Positions 11,759 through 22,753 of a stretch of DNA of 64,000 bases are shown here, piece by piece. Each line of letters opens with the position of its first letter. Position 1 is the stretch's first letter. This DNA comes from Guadua angustifolia. Taxonomy: Eukaryota; Streptophyta; Magnoliopsida; Poales; Poaceae. The notes under the pieces are model-generated. The model did not search any database. It saw nothing but the letters and a program-made list of their open reading frames with translations, and was not told where the DNA came from. The stretch covers positions 78,720,437 through 78,784,436 of the forward strand of contig CM070500.1 of assembly GCA_036346375.1 (NCBI GenBank), read 5' to 3'. The position numbers were made by a program, and so were the translations under genes.

Positions 11759-12070
11759 TTTCAACTCGAAAAGTTTCAACTCAAAAAATTTTAAATTGAA
11801 AAGTTTCAACTCAAAGATTTTTAAATAAAAAAATCAAATTGGAAATTTGAACTCAAAAATTTTCAAATAAAAAAGTTTCAACTCCGAAAACTTTCAATTC
11901 AAGATAATTTCTGTTGGAAAAAGTTTCGATTTAAAAAACTTTTTGTTCGAAAAGTTTTGAATAAAAATTTTCAAAGTGGTTTTAAAAATACCTCTTATTA
12001 AAAAAATTGGGAAAAAATTTGAAAAATAAAAAAAAAATTGAGTTTGAGAAGAAGGGTGTGGAGGAGAAAA
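11759..12070. repeat. Degenerate AT-rich repeat (AAAGTTTCAACTC-type)
   Basis: Runs of related words such as AAAGTTTCAACTCAAAAATT and AAATTTTCAA repeat with changing spacing. The same texture lies left of the solo LTR (10620-10697), so the LTR landed inside this repeat. Confidence 0.55.
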
Positions 12071-12269
12071 GGGGGATAGCGTAAGTGTCGAGGCAAGAGA
12101 TCTTTGGGGGGAAGGAAGTATGTGCTATCACTTGTCACAATAAGATGGCGTCCTCATCAAAGATTTAGCGAGGGTGCCCTCAAATTAGCAATTTCCTTAG
12201 TAGTTTGGGGGTTAAGTACATGCAATGATAGTTCAAGGTCGAATAGACTTTTACAAAAAAAATTAAAAT

Positions 12270-12470
12270 CCTGGCTTGTTGGGCTGTATTTTCGCTTGGT
12301 TTGCAATTGCAGAGCATGGCCTAATTGGATCGGGCCCAACTGACAAGCCCAGAGTTGCATGATCGTTTAACGGGCCCAACCCCAGCCCGTGTAGAGGTCG
12401 AACACTCCAAGAGTGACAGCAGCGATCTCCTCGTCGTCGGCTCCATTCCCTCCGCATGGCATGGGTGAGC
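12270..12470 (+). promoter_or_regulatory. Probable promoter and first exon of the former SEC13 gene
   Basis: Several TGGGC/GGGCCCA motifs (site II type, common in plant housekeeping promoters) cluster between about 12277 and 12390. They are followed by a CT-rich leader and a good splice donor (GGGTGAGC near 12465). The next exon acceptor appears near 16167, before the SEC13 ATG. This reading is inferred from position. Confidence 0.45.
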
Positions 12471-12820
12471 AAGGTTTCCGATCATCTTTCTCTTTCTCAC
12501 CGCTGTAGCTTTGTATATCGTTTGTTCTTGATCAGGATGGGAATCAGCCTGTGAATTTTTCTCTCTGTCGGTTGGGTCGGTTTCTTGTTCTCGCGAGCGT
12601 CCGAGAAACGGCGGTGATTCAGGTCTTGGATTTGATGCCTCGATCCGTGAGTTAGGGTGACAAAGATGGTGGCTGCATGCTCTGTTGGGATGGATGTTAG
12701 GGTAGGCGCGGATTTGGGAGGGGGCGTTTGATTTGATGTGTTTGGGGTTCTTGGATCGGATCGGTACCTTGAACTGGTGGGTTCTGGTTGGTTAGGATAT
12801 GTTGACTGGATTGGATCCTT

Positions 12821-13427
12821 TGTTTTTTGGAGTTAAGTGTGTGTGTGATCAAGGAAAGCATGGTGTGCATGCTTGTGTTAGTGGCTGTGTGTGCGTGCAA
12901 GTAAGTGAGACTTGCATGCATGAGTTAGTTTGATTAGAGAAGGCCATGGATCTGCATGTAAGTGATTGCATGCAGGAAGTCCTTGCCTGTGCACGTTGGC
13001 TTGGAGGTGTGTCTGAGTCAAAGTGAAGCTTGGAGTTCATGGCGTGAAGAGTGGATCTGCTAGCTCATAGAGTGCATGCACGTGTTAGTGGTGCTCTGTA
13101 TGCAGGTAAATGTGGCTTGCATGTAGGAAAGTGAATTAGTGGCCAGCCAGACGTGTGTTTACTTGGCCGAGGCGTGCGGGCGAACGTGGTTGAGCCGTTG
13201 CTTAACTAGTGGGTGAGTGTGGTTATTTAATCATGTGATCAGCTTCTTTTGTGAGTGAGAGGAAAAAGGCAGAATAGAGAAGAAAAGGGCGCCGGTGTGC
13301 GATGCCACAAAATCCTGCGTGTGTTCTCTCCTGTGTTGTCGTGAGTTCTATCTCTTCCGTGAGCGAAAATACAACTGTGTGTGAATTTGTGTTCGTGTGT
13401 GCGCAATCTTTCGAGTTAGAGCCAACA
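12821..13427 (+). repeat. 5' LTR of gag-only Copia element
   Basis: About 607 bp, TGTT...CAACA. It is almost identical to 14473-15107 apart from the 25-bp deletion and a few substitutions. Confidence 0.88.
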
Positions 13428-13508
13428 ATTGGTATCAGAGCCTCATCGATCTTGTGGTGATGCCTCGAACTTCAATCTGGGATCGAATCACCACCACCGC
13501 TAGAGTTC

Positions 13509-14190
13509 ATGGCGGCGGCGACGTCGGCGTCAACCGTGGTGGCCATGAGTGGTGGTGCAGCAAGTGAAGGAGGCGGGGGTGACGGTCGTTACCCCATGCT
13601 CATGCGAGAATAACTACGGTGCGTGGCGGTGAAGATGAAAATCTTCATGCGCGCACAAGGTGTATGGGCGGCCGTGGAGGGCAAGGAAGCGGTGGATGAC
13701 GAAATTTGGACCAAATGGCTCTCGCCGCCATTGTCCAGGCTGTACCGAGTCCGTGGTGATGGCCATATCTGAGAAGGAGACGGCGAAGGAGGCGTGGGAC
13801 GCTCTCAAGGAGATGAACATGGGTGAAAAGCGCGTCAAGAAGGCCCGAGTACAAACCCTCAAGAGGGAGCTTGATGGCATGTACATGGGTGAGTCTGAAA
13901 AGTTTAATGAGTTTGTTTTGAAGGTGACCACTGTTGTGAACGAGATACGCACTCTCGGCACGAAAGTAGAGGAGGCAACCGTCATCGAGAAGCTCCTGCG
14001 TTCCGTCCCCGACAAGTTCCTACCCATTATGAGCACCATTGAGCAATGGGGGGATGTGTCGACGATGTCGGTGGCGGAAGTTGTCGGGCGCCTGCGGGCG
14101 TTCGAGGAGTCTACAAAGGGGCGACGGCGTGACAAGGAAGAGGAGAAGTTGCTAGTGGCGCCGCCGAAACGCGACTCACACGCGTCTTAG
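13509..14190 (+). pseudogene. Copia gag (UBN2-type) remnant
   Basis: The start at 13509 (MAAATSAS) runs into a one-base frameshift and stop at about 13612. The later frame to 14190 carries a typical Copia gag helical segment (AISEKETAKEAWDALKEMN, then the LKRELDGMYMGESE and VEEATVIEKLLRSVP motifs). The expected CCHC zinc knuckle is not recognisable downstream (14190-14460). No pol follows. Confidence 0.75.
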
Positions 14191-14472
14191 AGTGGGAAAC
14201 CATAGTTCTTGAAGAGAAGCGCAAGCGGCGAGGCCTCGGCGGCGGCGTCAATAAACGGTGACGGAAGAAGTACCACGGCGGTTCGACAAGTCCAAGATCG
14301 ACCGCCACAAGCATGGTGAGTATGGGCACTTTGCGATGAGTGCCACGAGCCAAGAAAGGTGACCAAGGGTGTGGCGCAACTTCGCCGTGGCGATGTCTTG
14401 ACAGCGAGCCCACGCTGCTGTGAAGTCCGGTGTGGAGGTGCAAAATAAAGGCAATCAAGATTAGGGGGTGAT

Positions 14473-15107
14473 TGTTAGACTTAATCTTGATTTGTTTAGT
14501 GTTTTGGAGTTAAGTGTGTGTGTGATCAAGGAAAGCATGGTGTGCATGCTTGTGTTAGTGGTTGTGTGTGCGTGCAAGTAAGTGAAACTTGCATGCATGA
14601 GTTAGTTTGATTAGAGAAGGCCATGGATCTGCATGTAAGTGATTGCATGCAGGAAGTCCTTGCCTGTGCACGTTGGCTTGGAGGTGTGTCTGAGTCAAAG
14701 TGAAGCTTGGAGTTCATGGCGTGAAGAGTGGATCTGCTAGCTCATAGAGTGCATGCACGTGTTAGTGGTGCTCTGCATGCAGGTAAATGTGGCTTGCATG
14801 TAGGAAAGTGAATTAGTGGCCAGCCAGACGTGTGTTTACTTGGCCGAGGCGTGCGGCCGGACGTGGTTGAGCCGTTGCTTAACTAGTGGGTGAGTGTGGT
14901 TATTTAATCATGTGATCAGTTTGTTTTGTGAGTGAGAGGTAAAAGGCAGAATAGAGAAGAAAAGGGCGCTGGTGTGCAGTGCCACAAAATCCTTGCGTGT
15001 GTTCTCTCCTGTGACTGTGCGTGAGTTCTATCTCTTCCGTGAGCGAAAATACAACTGTGTGTGAATTTGTGTTCGTGTGTGCGCAATCTTTCGAGTTAGA
15101 GCTAACA
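14473..15107 (+). repeat. 3' LTR of gag-only Copia element
   Basis: About 635 bp, TGTTAGAC...GCTAACA. It is preceded by TTAGGGGGTGAT, a short polypurine tract. Confidence 0.88.
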
Positions 15108-15112
15108 TCCTT

Positions 15113-16238
15113 GCAATGTCTTAGTGTGCCATGCTCATTTGCTGCATCTAGTCAAGAGAGAACCTTATTTCAGGGCAAGATTTCCCTTTTTTCTATTAGA
15201 TTTGCTGCTGCAAATTTGTGCTTCCGGATGACGGGTTTTAATTCTCTAGGTTGCGTGTGGTTAGCACCATTTGCATGTATTTTTGGTTCAGTGGCTTGTG
15301 CTCTGCTGGTTTTCAACTCAAAATGTCCCTTTGTTGGTTTCTATTGAAGTGGTTTAAATTCGAGTTCTCGCGTATCATATATTTCGTTCTATTGTAGTAG
15401 CGCTTAATTCTAATAAACAGTAGTGGCTTGAGGGTTGCAAACTCCCAAGAGACGCATGTTATACATCTGGCATATGCATTTTTGGTGACATAAAAGTTGT
15501 TAAATTTAGGACAATTTCTTTCAGATTCTCATCCAAATTACTGTACAGTGTTGATTTTTGTTGAGTAAAAGATGCTATAATTCTACTGTCATTGACAGAT
15601 TGCTCTCTTGTCCTCTTTTACAAGATGTTCAAAAGTGAATAACATACATTAATCTGTTATACTCTACTAGCTGGACTTTGGCAATCACTGTTCACACCGT
15701 GTGGTATTTTTTCCCCCTTGAGCATGTGATAGGAAATAACATCATCTGATGCTATGCATGTTAGAGAGATGAGAAAAAAGGTTGTAGTTTACAAGACATT
15801 GCTGTCTTCCGGGGGTGTCTAAACCTCGTTTATCGATTGCCTAGTACTTAGTGTTCCCCAGTGTTATGAGATTATTAAGCTAATTTTATGTACATGATAA
15901 CAAAGTATTAATCAGAGATATATTCTTAGGCATCCTTGTGTAAATGAATTGTTTTGACATTTTGAGAAAAAAGATTTTCTACTGACATGCTCGTAGAAAA
16001 TTATTGTATTGATATTGTTATAACTGCAACATTGTACCCAATCAATTCCCTATGATGTGCAACTATGTTGCTTGTTTCAGTGAATTATTATACTCTGCAG
16101 ATATTTTACTTTAATGTAATCTTTAACCTCAGGCCTCTCAACGCTATTTTTCTGTTATTATGAAATAGGGGTCTGAGGTGGTCAGTGCAGAAGAGTTGGT
16201 TGTTTATATTTTAAAGTTGAGTTTATATCACTGGCACA
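15113..16238 (+). other. Rest of the SEC13 5' intron and leader
   Basis: AT-rich, intron-like DNA with no repeat borders. The likely acceptor ...GAAATAG| lies just before GGGTCTGAGGTGG near 16168, followed by an untranslated leader to the SEC13 ATG at 16239. Confidence 0.45.
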
Positions 16239-18000
16239 ATGCCTCCTCATAAGATAGAGACTGGGCACCAGGATGTGGTGCATGATATTGCCATGGATTA
16301 CAGTGGGAAGCGCCTTGCTACAGCCTCCTCTGATAACACGATAAAGATCATTGGCGTTAGTGGGACCTCACACCAGCAACTTTCTACTTTGAGTGGACAC
16401 CGGGCCGGGTTTGGCAAGTCGCATGGGCTCGTCCTAAGTTTGGTTCCATGCCTGCATCCTGCAGCTATGATGGCCAGGTTGTCATATGGAAAGAAGGGAG
16501 CAAGCCTGACGAATGGCACAGGCCCATTCTTTCATTGAACACAAGTCCTCTGTAAATTCCATCTCTTAGGCACCTCATGAGCTCGGCCTATGCTTGGCTT
16601 TTGGTTCATCTGGTGGGAGCATTTCAGTCTTCACAGCTCGTTCTGATGGAGGTTGGGACACAACGCGCATTGATCAGGCTCATCCAGTGGGCGCGACCTC
16701 TGTTTCTTGGGCTCCGGCAATGTCACCGGGTGCTCTAATCAGCTCAGGGCCTTCTGGGCAGTTTGAATATGTTCAGAAACTTGCTTCTGCTGGTTGTGAC
16801 AACACAGTCAAGGTGTGGAAGCTCTCCAACGGGAGTTGGAGGATGGATTGCTTTCCCGACCTTCAGATGCACAAGGACTAGGTCAGAGACGTCGCCTGGG
16901 CTCCAAACCTAGGCCTCCCAAAGTCCACTATTGCCAGTGCTTCTCAGGATGGAACGGTTGTTATCTGGACAGCAGCGAAAGAAGGTGAGCAGTGCGAAGC
17001 CAGGGTTCTCTACGACTTCCAAACACCTGTGTGGCCGTTGTCATGGTCTCTAACAGGAAATATACCGGCAGTATCCGATGGTAATAACAAAGGAAATGAT
17101 AGTATCAGGACATCTGATTCCACCTCATCACGTCGGACGCCCTCATTCACCGTTCGTTCTAATACAGATAGCAGCAATCAGTTAAGGCCACATATACCTA
17201 TATGTACTTGACGCATTTCCCAGTCTCAAGTGAAACAGCAGAGAGGCCAAGTTTCTCGAGTGAAGAGGAGAGCGTCTCCCAGTGAAATCTCGTATGCGGC
17301 GAAGTTTTGGTGCGAGGACAACGACATGATACGGTGATTCAGGTAAGTACCCAGATTGCACATTCGTAGCAGTGGCAGGAATGGTCGGCGAATGAGGATA
17401 AATTTCGCATTTTAGGGTTCAAAAACCCTAAATGTGATTATGCCTTTGATTGTTCATCCGATTAGGTCGAGTAGATGTGAGTACCAACATCGCACATTTG
17501 TAGTAGGAATGCTCAGAGATTTAGGTAAATTTTGCATTTAGGGTTTTGAGTTTCGCATTTAGGGTTCACACAATCATAGTAGGATGCCTTTGCTCGTTCA
17601 TCCGGTTTTATAAAAGTTGATACGGTGTGGTAGGGATTGCATCTAGGGTTCATTTGTTTGTTTGTTCGATTATATTGATGTTCTAGGGTTCTATAGAAAA
17701 GTTTGTTTAGTATTGGGTGGTGTTGTGTGGGGTGGGTTGAGGGGATTCAGTAAGGTGATTTCAAGTTCTTGTTGCAGTGATTTTAAGTTCTTGTTGTATT
17801 TAGTATATTTTATTGATACGCTTAGAGTATATTTTGTTGCAGTAATTTTAAGTTCTTGTTGTATATAGTACATTTAAAATGTTGCAGAGATCTTCATGAT
17901 TTAGTTTTTAGTGTTCTTTTTTTTCATTCATGCACAGTGAGTTATATTTCAGTATATTGAGACATGTGTTATTACAATTATAGGATATCTTTCAAATATG

Positions 18001-18860
18001 CGTGATGAAGGTAGCAAATCGTTCTTTAAGCATCGTTTCAGTATCTTAAGGTTGCAGAAGGTTGTTAGCGATCTTACACCAGGTCAGAGAGAATATGTTA
18101 TCAATAATGGATTTAAAAGTTTGTTATCAATTGCAAAGTTCAAAGTACCAAGTAATTTAGTGCAGTAGATAATGGGTAATATAAACCCTGTGTTTTGTGA
18201 GTTTTGCTATCGTGGTAAGGTTATTGTTTTCACAAAAGCAACTGTATAGAAAGTTCTTGGGATACTCTTAGGGGAGAAATCTTTGAAATTATCGGGTAAT
18301 GTGAAAGGCTATTGAGATTCTGAAGGGCAGTGAGGATGAGGGTATATTTATGAGGTCCTTCATGCTTGTTTCATTAGCATCTGTGTTGTGTCATAGAACT
18401 GAAAATATGCTTTGTTTAGATTATTTGTTTTTTCTAGTTGATATATCGAAGATCAAAGAGTATGACTGGGTAGGGGATGTGTTGAATGTTTTCATGAGGG
18501 AGGTTGATAGGTATCAAAAGTTGACATCTGAGCAGCGTTCTAGCATTTTTCAGATTGGGGGATGTCTACCTCTTCTTGTTGTACGCATATTGTTATATTG
18601 TTTGATGGAAGATTTTATTTCATGATCTTTCTTTTGTTTTTGATCCAGTTTTATTCTGATTCCGTTTTTCTATTTTTTTCATGTATTGCATACATGTATC
18701 ATCTCGACATTTCTAGAAGAGATCTTTATAATCATGTAATTAATTATTCTTTGCCTAGGATTTGCCATATTAATGATGAAGACTTTGAATATGTGGAGAA
18801 GGTTGATAGGAATAGATTGAATTTGAACAACATAACGTTTGGATGCCGTCCTATATGTAA
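18001..18860 (+). pseudogene. Transposon-type (plant mobile domain-like) protein remnant, left arm
   Basis: Frames starting near MRDEGSKSFFKH read in the same order as the right-arm copy but have stops (TAG near 18166 and 18247) and a deletion of about 55 bp at 18310. Further along, VDISKIKEYDWVGDVLNVFM continues the same protein type. It is broken, and its family assignment is tentative. Confidence 0.5.
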
Positions 18861-18972
18861 TTATTGAGTTTCTTTACTTCTACATGTTTTTCTTTGGGAT
18901 GCAAATGACAGAGCTTAATGATTGATTTTTTTCTATATTCACGATGTATCCTGCACTCCTTACAACAAAGCT

Positions 18973-19161
18973 CCAATTAAAGAAAATATTGTAGTAGATA
19001 ACTTGGCATCTCTTGAGGAGTGACTGTGTCAGTCTCAATCTAACAGCCAAAGTTCACAGGTACAAAGCTATTACCTGTGAACTTTGGCTGATCGATTGAG
19101 ACTAACACAACCACTCCTCAAAAGGCGCTGAGTTATCTATTGCAATATTTTTCTTTAATTG
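18973..19161. repeat. Central hairpin of the foldback
   Basis: A stem of about 85 bp per side closes a loop of roughly 13 nt (18973-19061 pairs with 19075-19161). The inner stem CCAAAGTTCACAGG / CCTGTGAACTTTGG is perfect. Confidence 0.8.
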
Positions 19162-19288
19162 AAACTTAGTTATAAGATATCATGAAAATATATATAGAAA
19201 AATTCAATCATAATTGGAAAAAATTGGGAAACAAAATGAAATTCTGATCACAGAATAAATGTCTCATAATGTCTCATCCTCAGCATCT

Positions 19289-19660
19289 TTAAAACTCAAT
19301 AGCCTTTGTTATTGGTGACTTATTCCTCTCTTTGTACATGTCACGAAGCTCCATGATGTCTTTCATATTGTCCGATAATTTCAAAGGTTTCTCCCCTGAG
19401 GGTATCCTAAGAACTTTCTGTACAATTGCTTTTGTAAAAACAATAACTTTGCCAAGATAGTGGAACTCACAAAACATAGGGCTTATGTTACCTATTATCC
19501 ACTGCAATAAATTGCTTGGTACTTTGAACTTTACAATTGATAACAAACTTTCAAATCTATTACCGATAACATATTCCCTATGCTGATCGCTAACAACCTT
19601 TTGCAACCTTAAGGTACTGGAACAATGCTTGAAGAAGGATTTGCTACCTTCATCACCCAT
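19289..19660 (-). pseudogene. Transposon-type protein remnant, right arm
   Basis: A 123-codon open frame starting MGDEGSKSFFKH is the less damaged counterpart of the left-arm frame. It keeps about 55 bp that the left arm lost. No catalytic motif is visible, and it ends where the arm ends. Confidence 0.5.
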
Positions 19661-20752
19661 ATTTGAAAGATATCCTATGACTGCAATAACACATGTCTCA
19701 ATATACTAAAACATAACTCACTATGCATGAATGAAAAAAAAGAACACTGCAAACTAAATCATGAAGACCTCTACAACATTTCAAATGTACTACATACAAT
19801 AAGAACTTGAAATCACTGCAACAAAATATACTTTGATTGTATCAACAAAACATACTACATACAACAAGAACTTGAAATCACCTTACTGAATCCCTTCAAC
19901 CCACCCCACACACTACCACTTAATACTGAACAAACTTTTTTATAGAACCCTTGACCATCAACATAATTGAATGAACAAGCAAATGGACCCTAAATGCAAT
20001 CCCTACCAAACTGTATCAACTTCCATAAAATCAGATGAATGAGCAAAGGCATCTACCTAAAACTACGAATGTGCAAACCCTAAATGTGAAATTCAAAACC
20101 CTAAATGCGAAATTTACCTAAATCTCTGAGTGTTCCTACTATGAATATGCAATGCTGGTACTCATATCTACTTGACATAATCAGATGAATGATCAAAGGC
20201 ATAATTGCAAAATTCAAAACCCTAAATGCGAAATTTACCCAAATCTCTGAGCATTCCTACTACGAATGTGCGATGTTGGTACTCATATCTACTCGACATA
20301 ATCAGATGAACCATCAAAGGCATAATTGCATTTAGGGTTTTCGAACCCGAAAATGCGAAATTTATCCTCAAACGCCAACCGTTCCTACCACCACTACAAA
20401 TGTGCAATCTGGGTACTTACTTTGAATCATCGTATCATGTCGTCGTCCTCTCACCAAAACTTCATTGCATACGAGATTTCGTCGGGAGACGATCTCCTCG
20501 TCGCTCGCTTGGAGACGCTCTCCTCTTCACTCGAGAAACTTGGCCTCTTTACCGTTTCACTCGAGACTAGGAAATGCGTCAAGTACGTATTAGGTATATA
20601 TGGCCTTGATCGATTGCTGCCATCTGTATTAGAACGGACAGTGAATGAGGGCGTCTGACGCAATGAGGTGGAATTAGACATCCTGATACTATCATTTCCG
20701 TTGGAAAAAAGTTGTGGCGGAGAATGCAGCAAGTGACTACTGTCGATCCATA

Positions 20753-22293
20753 GGTGTTTTGAGTTCTTCCTCTAGCTGTGTTATTAGCAAATGTAATTTT
20801 ACCTTATGGCTTTACATACAAGTGGAGCTCTTTGTTACTGTTATGTTGCCGCTTTTATAGCAAAGAACAGGCAGGGTATGCGGCACCAGGTTTCAAAAAT
20901 CAATAAAAATTGCTCAAAAATCATAATTTTCGACTATATCGAGCCGGCTTAATATTTGAAACCGATCGGTAAACCGGCCTAGTTGAAATTAAAATTAAAA
21001 AATTAGAACAATTTAGGAAAAAAATATCCAAAATTTCCCTAAAATTAGTATTAATAGCCTTTTGATATCTAGGATGATTTTTTGAAAAAAAATAATTTAG
21101 GAGATGTTTTTGAGCAAATCCAAATATACATAACAGAAAAAGAAAAAAAGGGCAAAATAGTTAGCAATTCCTGGTTTAATTGAGCTATCAAATAATATTA
21201 TAATTTTTTGAAATTTTTTGTGTGAGGTCTTGAGGTAATGCTAATGATGTTGTAAAATTCACAGATGATGATTAGACCTATGGATTTTTGTAAAATTCTG
21301 ATAATGCTACTGTCTTTGTGTATGCTTTTCTATTTTTGATTTTATAGAGGCAATAAATGAAGTTTAATATTTTTGGAATTTTACTAAATGATCCTTGGTC
21401 ACTATTTATTATACGTATAAAATTTTAGAGCATTATCAAGCTTCTAAATTTTTATAAAAAATTTGACAGTGTTTCTGTTCCTTTTCATTAATTGGTATTT
21501 TTCATATTTCAGAATCACTAAATGAATTCAAAATTTTTTGAAATTTCTTTGTGGTCTTTTATAAATTAATTGGGATTTATTCAGATTTTCCTTTAATTTT
21601 TTCCATTTTCATTGAATTTTTTCCAATTTTCCTTGATTGTGATTTTTGATGTAAACTAGTCAAAAATTGAATAAAACTGGTGGAAAATCGAAATTGAAAA
21701 CCGGTCCTTGAATATGCTGATCTATGTTGAAAATCGTTAGGTTTTCTTTTTTTTTTGCCACTTTTTGATATATAGTCGAATTCAAAAAGTTTGACTTTGC
21801 AAACCGTTCGGTTTCCACTAATTTTTTGAGAGATTTTCAACGAAAGCCGATGTCAAGCGGTGGCCAATTTTTTAGTCCGATTTGGTATTGTAAACCCTAT
21901 GTGACATGTTTTGAAAGTAGAAACTTTAAGTACTTCTATCCCAAATGTGTTCATGTACGATGTCCAGTGTTTTGGACAGCCACTCTTATTGCTTTATGGG
22001 TCAATACCAATTATGTCCTCTCTGTCTTCTCTCTTCTCCTATGTTGGTTATGATGCTATCTTTAGTTCAGATTCTAGCTATGCTTATACAGAATAATGCT
22101 ACCTGTAAACATATGATTAAGATTTGCCATCATTTCCAGAAGCAAAAGCTTAAATCTAGTGTTCCTATTTGAGAAGTTTGGCGGCCTATGTTTTGCACAT
22201 TTGGCACTTTCAGAATTGATGCAGAGACCGCTTGTTCGCTTTGCATTTCTCTTTCTGTTTCGCCTTGCTGGTTGCTGATGCCGTGTATTCGTC
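20753..22293. other. SEC13 3' flank and AT-rich intergenic DNA
   Basis: The first ~100 bases look like 3' UTR of the former SEC13 gene. After that the sequence is very AT-rich, with ACCGG-containing words at 20940-20980 and 21680-21830 in opposite orientation, which hints at an old unbounded DNA element. No gene seen. Confidence 0.4.
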
Positions 22294-22298
22294 CATTT

Positions 22299-22522
22299 TG
22301 TTGAACACAGCTACACTCCTCTTCTACCGAATCATCAACTGACCACGCACCAGCTTACTGCAACAGCCTAGTCCAGGTCTTCAGGCTCCAATCACTGGCT
22401 TTGCACTCTTGTAGCTCTGATAGTTACACATGCATTTGAACTCTCTCTCTCTCAGCCGTATTATATATATTGTACTCTATTGTGCTAATAGACAAGGAGA
22501 TTGAGATATATACCAAATCACA
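22299..22522 (+). repeat. 5' LTR, Copia element at 22.3 kb
   Basis: 224 bp, TGTTGAACA...AAATCACA, ending directly against the primer-binding site. Confidence 0.93.
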
Positions 22523-22753
22523 TGGTATCAGAGCGGTGTTTCCTTTTTTTTTCCTCTTAGCCTTTCCTTTCTCTCTCCACCATGGATTTTGGTGACCACA
22601 GCTCTCCTACTTCCAGCGCTCTATGGCACCCAGCTGCCTCCCATGTGGCGGGCTCCCTAGGTTCAACACGCACCTGGACTCCTCGGTCCTCAGCTAACTC
22701 TTGCGAACCAGGCGTATCCTGTACAAACTCCTCCACAGGCAAATTATGCAGCG

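Larger units (their letters stand above)
12821..15107 (+). mobile_element. Non-autonomous Copia-type element with gag only
   Basis: Two near-identical LTRs (12821-13427 and 14473-15107) are flanked by the 5-bp TSD TCCTT (12816-12820 and 15108-15112). The initiator-Met primer-binding site TGGTATCAGAGC is at 13430-13441, and a G-rich polypurine tract precedes the 3' LTR. The internal part of about 1 kb holds only a gag remnant and no protease, integrase or RT. The 5' LTR lacks 25 bp near its start relative to the 3' LTR. It sits in the 5' intron of the SEC13 remnant. Confidence 0.88.
17092..20699. mobile_element. Foldback element with 1.2-1.4-kb inverted arms
   Basis: The ends GGAAATGATAGTATCAGGA and their inverted copy open arms at 17092-18341 and 20699-19268. 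The arms stay alignable throughout, with substitutions and a few indels; the right arm has an extra local duplication near 20090-20310. The centre has about 0.6 kb of single-copy sequence and a long hairpin. Each arm carries a degenerate frame whose motifs (SIVKFKVPSNLLQWI, FTKAIVQKVLRIPSGE) resemble transposon-borne plant mobile-domain/Ulp1-type proteins of Mutator-like elements; this link is inferred. No TSD was found in the SEC13 flanks. Confidence 0.8.
16239..20752 (+). pseudogene. SEC13: SEC13-like WD40 protein pseudogene, split by a foldback element
   Basis: The first segment, MPPHKIETGHQDVVHDIAM, and the later WD40 blades (FTARSDGGWDTTRID, KVWKLSNGSWRMDCFP, PKSTIASASQDGTVVIW) are those of SEC13, the roughly 300-aa COPII coat and nuclear-pore subunit. 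One-base deletions near 16404 and 16514 shift the frame. TGG-to-TAG stops lie at about 16567 and 16879-16881. The coding match stops at 17091 and resumes at about 20701 in the last 15-20 codons, ending near 20749; a 3.6-kb foldback lies between. A few bases (about 7) of the expected coding sequence are missing at the insertion. The gene cannot make SEC13, so another functional copy presumably exists elsewhere. Confidence 0.88.

Noticed and set aside
13614..14135. 173-codon minus-strand frame
   Set aside because: Antisense of the Copia gag remnant.
17092..20699. Intact DNA transposase in the foldback
   Set aside because: Only broken mobile-domain-like frames were found; no transposase catalytic motif.
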